DNA from: Chenopodium formosanum
Taxonomy: Eukaryota > Streptophyta > Magnoliopsida > Caryophyllales > Amaranthaceae
Length of the DNA: 64,000 nt
Assembly (NCBI GenBank): GCA_024500155.1
Contig: CM044877.1
Location: 70,822,001-70,886,000 of the forward strand
Reading direction: 5' to 3'
Shown: piece by piece, positions 59,229-64,000 of the stretch
Layout of the letters: every line of letters begins with the position of its first letter
How positions within the stretch are numbered: position 1 is the stretch's first letter
Position numbers and translations under genes: made by a program
Notes under the pieces: generated by a model
Database searches by the model: none
What the model was told of the DNA's origin: nothing
What the model saw: only the letters and a program-made list of their open reading frames with translations

Positions 59229-61438
59229 CAAGTAGGAGAAAAATCGAACTCGACGAAGTTCGTGAGGATGAGCAACAAAATCAAAATGACAGTCAAAGTG
59301 CTCAAACAACATCTGTTGACGTAGGTCAATATGATCAAAATGTGCAAAATCAAACCGACAATGCAAATGCTCAATCCATTACCCTACGTAGGTCTCAGAG
59401 GCCGAGATCTCAACCTGATAGATATCTCGGTTTAGTATTAACCAAGATCTCAGAGGACATCCTGATTATGGATGGAGATGAACCGGCAACCTACAAGCAA
59501 GCGATGGCAAGCACCGACTCTGCTAAATTGCATGAAGCCATGAGATCTGAAATCGATTCCATGTTTGAAAATCAAGTCTGGGACTTGGTTGACTTACCCG
59601 AAGGTTATACACCTATCGGTTGTAAGTGGATTTTTAAGATGATAACTGACAAAGATGGAAATGTATTCATTTACAAAGCTAGATTGGTGGCAAAAGGTTA
59701 CGGATAAGTTCATGGTATTGATTACGATGAAACCTTTTCACCAGTCGCAATGCTTAAATCCATTTGGATCCTCCTGATGGGTGTTAGAATGGTCGCACAT
59801 TCCACACTCAATCAAATACATTTATTAACAAACACCTTACAAACCAAGCATAATGTTAAGTAAGAGTTCGGTCCACAAGGAACGGGATATGGTTGCTAAA
59901 GATCTTAACACTTAAGCTAATTCGAAGTTAATGGTGAATTGGGGTTCGTCAAGAAGACAAACAAACTATGGTTATAAATCAATAGATTAAGGACACTAGA
60001 GAATGGGATCCACTCAACCAAGGAAAATAGACAAACGGGGAGTAAAATAAACAAGATATAGCAAGGACTATATGTAAGATCAACCTCATGCAATTAGGAA
60101 ACAACTCACACTACTACACTTAGATTCCTCATTAGTTTAGAAATAGAAGATACATAATCAAATTGCAATAAGTAATGCCATGATTAATTCACATTCCCAT
60201 GTCAAACTAAGCATATCATGCTATCAAGCTCCTAAATCAAGGGTACCTAATCCTATCACGAGGAACTAACAAGCAATCTCATACAATCAATTTAATTGCA
60301 ATACAAACATCAATGCTACTCCCACATTTGCATAATTAACCTAAAAGGTTTAGCTTAACCCAACCCCTAGCAAGAAGACTACTCACAACTCATATTCATC
60401 AACATGCAAACAAGTACTAGGGTTCTAACTACTTCAATAATTGGGGAAAAATGGTTAACAATTGAATTCACTATCATCCAACAAGGAATTATCAAGAACT
60501 AAAAGGATTCAAATAACATGTAAATACCAAAAAGAATCTAAAATTAAGTAGAAGAAGGTTGAAGAAATTACTAATTGAAGCTTCAAATGTTGAATACAAA
60601 TTGCCAAACCTTGAGAATAATTCTTGAATTTCACTAATACAATGATTTGATTTGATGAAAACTAAGCTAAATTAATTAAAAGGAATGTTTCAAACTAAGA
60701 GAGATTTCTGAAAACTAGGCTACTGTTCTCTTCTTTTAAATGAGCTAAAGGGGAAGTATTTATACTCCCCAAAACAGATAGGGAAATCCGTCAAAAGAAA
60801 ACGGATTCCCAGCGAGTAGCGCCCGCTCCACAATGAGGAGAACCCGCTCCTAAGCCAGGAGCGCCCGCTCCTTTCTGCTGCACGCCCTCTCCAGCTGCTT
60901 CAATGAAAAGTCAGATTTGAAAATGTCAAGGAGGAGCGCCCGCTCCTCACAGGGTGCACGCCCACTCCCCTGATCCACAGCATAAGCAGAATTCAACTTT
61001 AAAGGGAGGAGCGCCCGCTCCTGGTCAGGAGCACGCCCGCTCTTAACAAAATCTGAACTTGGGCAGATTGTTGTTGAAGTTGAGGAGCGCCCACTCCAAG
61101 AGAGGTGCACGCCCGTTCCCCTGGAGCGGGCTCTCCCTTCTTTGTCTTCAAGTCTTTGAACATAACTCCGTGCTTTGAGTGCTAGTCAATAGTACCTGCA
61201 AAACATGGACAAACACAAGCAAAGAAAAGGCGAAGCCGAGATACAACATTTTCAATCAAAAACGGGTTAGAAAGAGGGGGAAAGATTACAAAATCGGGTT
61301 TAAATCAACACTATAAGTGGTCAAATAAACCACTTATCACCTCCTAGCGATTGCTGCATATTATAACTATGAAATATGGAAGATGGACGTCAAAACCGCC
61401 TTCCTAAATGGTATTTTGGAAGAAACTATGTACATGAC
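59117..61438 (+). pseudogene. copia reverse transcriptase, split by a solo LTR
   Basis: 59117-59707 carries the integrase-RT linker and RT start (TYKQAMASTDSAKLHEAMRS, GCKWIFKMITDKDG, YKARLVAKGYG) to a TAA at 59705-59707. The frame continues through the start of the next RT motif to 59774, is cut by the solo LTR 59775-61339, and resumes at 61345 (YNYEIWKMDVKTAFLNGILE). It is cut again at 61439. The YVDD catalytic box and RNase H are outside the window. Confidence 0.88.
59775..61339 (-). mobile_element. solo LTR within copia RT
   Basis: In minus orientation it starts TGATAAGTGGTTTATTTGACC and ends AACACCCATCA, 1,565 bp, with an exact 5-bp duplication CCTCC (59770-59774 and 61340-61344). TATA box GTATAAATAC on the minus strand at 60756-60765. 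Upstream of it (60814-61135) are about eight copies of the near-palindrome GGAGCGGGCGCTCC or variants. Start sequence and size resemble gypsy LTRs; the lineage is uncertain. Confidence 0.9.
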
Positions 61439-63320
61439 TGTGGGGAATAAATTCAAGCGTTAATCCCCTAGCTTGAACCCCACTGTGATCATAAACTTAA
61501 GTACGGTGGCGTCCAAAAGGGAAGAAGATAGAGCAAAAGAGTCGCAAACAAGTTTTAGGAACTTGTAAACCGTTCACAGAGTGAAGGTTACACCCCTTAA
61601 CGATCCAAGAGATCGTCAACTCCATAAGGTCTTGAACCAAATAAGGGTTCGGGGATGAAGGTACAAATCCAACCTAAAAGAGATTGAATCTGCCCTAATA
61701 ATAGGCCTCTACTTTATTCTGATCGTATTCATGTGCGCTTTTTGACTAACATGCAATCAATAGGATTAATCCTAAACCTGTTTATCTATGTTGGTTGAAT
61801 ATAATGCACAAATAAAACTATAATTGGCAATCACTTGAAATTATAATCATATTAACCCTAAAAAGATTATTAATTATCTTATTAAGCGTGATTACAAGTA
61901 CAAATTCCCTTTAAACATGCATAAAAGGCGTGATCAAGCAACAACAATAAATATCAAGCAACGTAATAAATAATCAAAATAATAATTATAATCATCAAAA
62001 CAATAATCATCATAATAACAATCATATTAATCATAATAATAATAATAATTATAGCAATAATAAAATTATAATCATAATCAAAACAATTATAAAAATAATC
62101 ATAAATCATGTTAAAGCATAATAAAAATAGCAAGATCCTAGGCATGATACTAACAAGATTAATAACAAACCTTAGCATGTCACTAAGCAATAAAAATCAT
62201 ATCTTTAACCCTAACATGATACTAACAATCATAAATATTAGGAAGAGCATAGGAATCATCGTAACAATCATATTTAGTATTAAAGCTACCCTAGACATGA
62301 TACTAGGAATATCATAATAACAATTTAAACATGATTTCTACATCATAACATCAATAAAAACCATTAAAATACTTAATTTGATGCCTCGTACCTCTTTCTA
62401 ATAACAAAATACACATGTTAGTAACTTCAAGGAAATAATAAAACAACAATTAAATTTAATAATTGAAAGAGAGATTTGGGACCAAAACCTCAGAAATTAA
62501 ACCTTTCACGTTTAGGGAGAAGGCCACTTCGAATATGGCTAGGTGTTTCTAGATCTAATGAATGCGGAATTTTGTATTTGAAAAGCAAGTTTAGAAAAGA
62601 GAGAGAGAGAGAGATAGAGATGGTGAATGAATAGAGAATGAGAGAATTGATGAATAAAAACTGGTTGTAGGTGAATGAAAACGGAGTTTTTACGACGTTA
62701 TTTATAGAGAAAATCAGCAAAAAAGATAAAATTAACAAAATAGAGCATTGACGCACAGAAAAACGAACCAGCGCCAACGCTGGCTGTTGGCGCCAGGCGC
62801 CAAGCGCAAATCATATAAAATTACCGTACAGGAGGATAAAATCGTATTTTCCTTAAAAAAATACTCTTTGATTTTAATTAAAACTCTAAAAACTCAACAA
62901 AAGTCAATTTATCAATGCTAATTGAATTAGGAATGAAAAGAACCTTCTAGATGAATCTAGAAGACTAAAACCATTCCTAATTGCATTAGGAATAAATCAT
63001 ATTAGGCCCTCCCCTAGATCATTGTGCCGCATATAAGGCTCAAACCGGGCCCAGTTTAGTAAATTGGCCATAACTTCCTCAATATTCATCGAAATTGGGC
63101 TTATGATATATCGTTGGAAAGCTCTTGTCAAGCCCCATCCAACTAAACTACTATTTGACCCATATCATGGACCAACCAAACCGGATTGGCTGTTTTCTTC
63201 AAAATAAGTTTTCAAAAACAGAGAGAAGAGAAAAGAAATTAAAACTATCCGCATATGATTCGAAGTAAAAGGTACTCATCACCGGGTTTGGTTTTGGGGA
63301 GACACAAAAGGGTGTCTATT
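61439..63320 (-). repeat. 3' LTR of a minus-strand Tat/Ogre-like element
   Basis: Same LTR family as the solo copy at 35664-37824 (without its MITE), colinear over the whole length; ends TTATTCCCCACA in element orientation. The 5-bp flank ATGAC (61434-61438) is half of the expected duplication. A minus-strand TATA-like CTATAAATAACG lies at 62696-62707, preceded by a GC-rich palindromic block (62757-62810, 'ggcgccaggcgcc'). Confidence 0.85.
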
Positions 63321-64000
63321 GAAGCCCCCACTTTGACTAAGTTTGGAGAAACGCAAGTTTCGAAAACAAAAGTCAAAGTATCGATAGGGACGGAGAATGA
63401 TTCTGAACGTTCTACGATCCTAAACCACTCTTGTAACGCCGATACCTGCAAAACTAGCGTTAGTTAAACAGATAAAAGAGTTAAGAAACGCGTATCTTGC
63501 ACCGTCGAGCACACGTATCTAAAAGTAACCGATTGGTTTTGATGACCTCCTGCCAAGAGAATGTCATCCCGCTTGAAAACCGCTACGCCTGTAACTGCTT
63601 CCAATATAGAAGATTGCTTCGCGTGAAACGATCCTCATCCGCATTGATAATATTCCACGTCCAAGGGAATACCATCCAAGATTGCTTCTCTTGAAACTAT
63701 CTCCATCCGCATTGATAATACTCCACGTCCAAGGGAATACTATCGAAGACTGCTTCACTTGAAACAATCCTCAGTTGTTTTTGACAACTCTCCACAATCT
63801 AGGGAACGCCACCTTGCTGTTTCGATGTTCACTCGTATTTGAACAAAGAGCTTCTTTTTGATATGCCTCCAATTTTCCGCTGTGATAGTCTTCGAAAAGA
63901 TCACTGCTTGTTGATCCTTAATGTTTGTGTGCCAGCACCTCGACTCTTTGCTGCTTGTGAACCAGTATGTCGACAATCCTCTTTTATTTGGGAATAGTTG
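63321..64000 (-). mobile_element. polypurine tract and 3' untranslated internal region of the same element
   Basis: On the minus strand GTCAAAGTGGGGGCTTC (63321-63337) directly precedes the 3' LTR, as a polypurine tract should. The rest has no coding domain; the open frames seen are short and unsupported. The element continues beyond the window, where its coding region and 5' LTR are expected. Confidence 0.75.
63610..63813. repeat. 68-bp tandem repeat, three units
   Basis: Units start at 63610, 63678 and 63746 with 'aagaytgcttc', each carrying 'cgtgaaac/cttgaaac' and 'ccaagggaat'. The first two are about 85 percent alike and the third is more diverged. A weaker fourth unit may lie upstream (about 63535-63605). 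Position next to the 3' LTR fits the tandem arrays known from Tat/Ogre elements. Confidence 0.85.

Larger units (their letters stand above)
51998..61438 (+). mobile_element. copia-type retrotransposon, interrupted and running off its 3' side
   Basis: 5' LTR 51998-53207, primer-binding site just after, a long leader, gag from 57134, integrase and the start of RT. It is interrupted by a Mutator-like element (55949-57041), a solo LTR (59775-61339) and finally another LTR element from 61439. The 5' flank GGCGT (51993-51997) is the expected target duplication half; the partner and the 3' LTR would lie beyond 64 kb. Confidence 0.85.

Noticed and set aside
63610..63813. CRISPR-like spaced repeats
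   Set aside because: Units are contiguous 68-mers without unique spacers, in a plant retroelement.

Overview
The window looks like nuclear DNA of a flowering plant. It is AT-rich, has one spliced gene with GT-AG introns, and is otherwise packed with plant transposable elements: L1-type LINE, Ty1/copia, Athila and Tat/Ogre-like Ty3/gypsy, Stowaway-like, hAT-like, CACTA and Mutator-like elements. Frequent Stowaway ends (CTCCCTCCGT) and short 'tactccgta' words would fit a Caryophyllales/Amaranthaceae genome such as spinach or beet. That last point is a guess from sequence style, not a proof.

Layout. 1-9 kb: intergenic DNA with many small DNA transposons, including a three-layer nest at 1.27-3.42 kb. 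9.23-14.96 kb (+): the only convincing host gene, a five-exon subgroup-I NIP aquaporin of 282 residues. Its intron 1 holds a ~1.1 kb terminal-inverted-repeat element with gene-like contents, and intron 2 holds a Stowaway-like MITE and a long AT microsatellite. 16.18-22.46 kb (-): a nearly complete L1-type LINE with a perfect 19-bp target duplication, carrying four in-frame stops and one frameshift. 23.98-28.85 kb (-): a decayed copia element with both LTRs. 28.9-33.5 kb: mostly unrecognised, with a tRNA-like sequence at 29.6 kb.

33.5-44.2 kb is a wreck of nested elements. A hAT transposase gene (-) is split by a solo LTR (5-bp duplication GACAT) and by a second hAT-like element, which itself contains a Mutator-like element and a SINE-like tRNA head. 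Next come the 3' end of a gypsy-type element and a small TRIM-like element. 44.8-46.1 kb: a broken FAR1-type DNA-binding gene. 46.4-48.6 kb: MITEs. 48.6-64 kb: a nested stack in which a Tat-type gypsy gag is cut by an Athila LTR, the Athila leader is cut by a copia element, and the copia is cut by a Mutator-like element, a solo LTR and the 3' LTR of another element that runs off the window.

No host pathway links these genes. The NIP gene should encode a plasma-membrane or endomembrane channel for water and small uncharged solutes. Everything else is mobile DNA in several stages of decay. I found no operon, CRISPR array, rRNA gene or defence system. The most unusual signals are Mutator-like elements whose terminal inverted repeats are themselves built from tandem 30-40 nt repeats, and GC-rich short-motif clusters just upstream of the TATA box in several unrelated LTRs.
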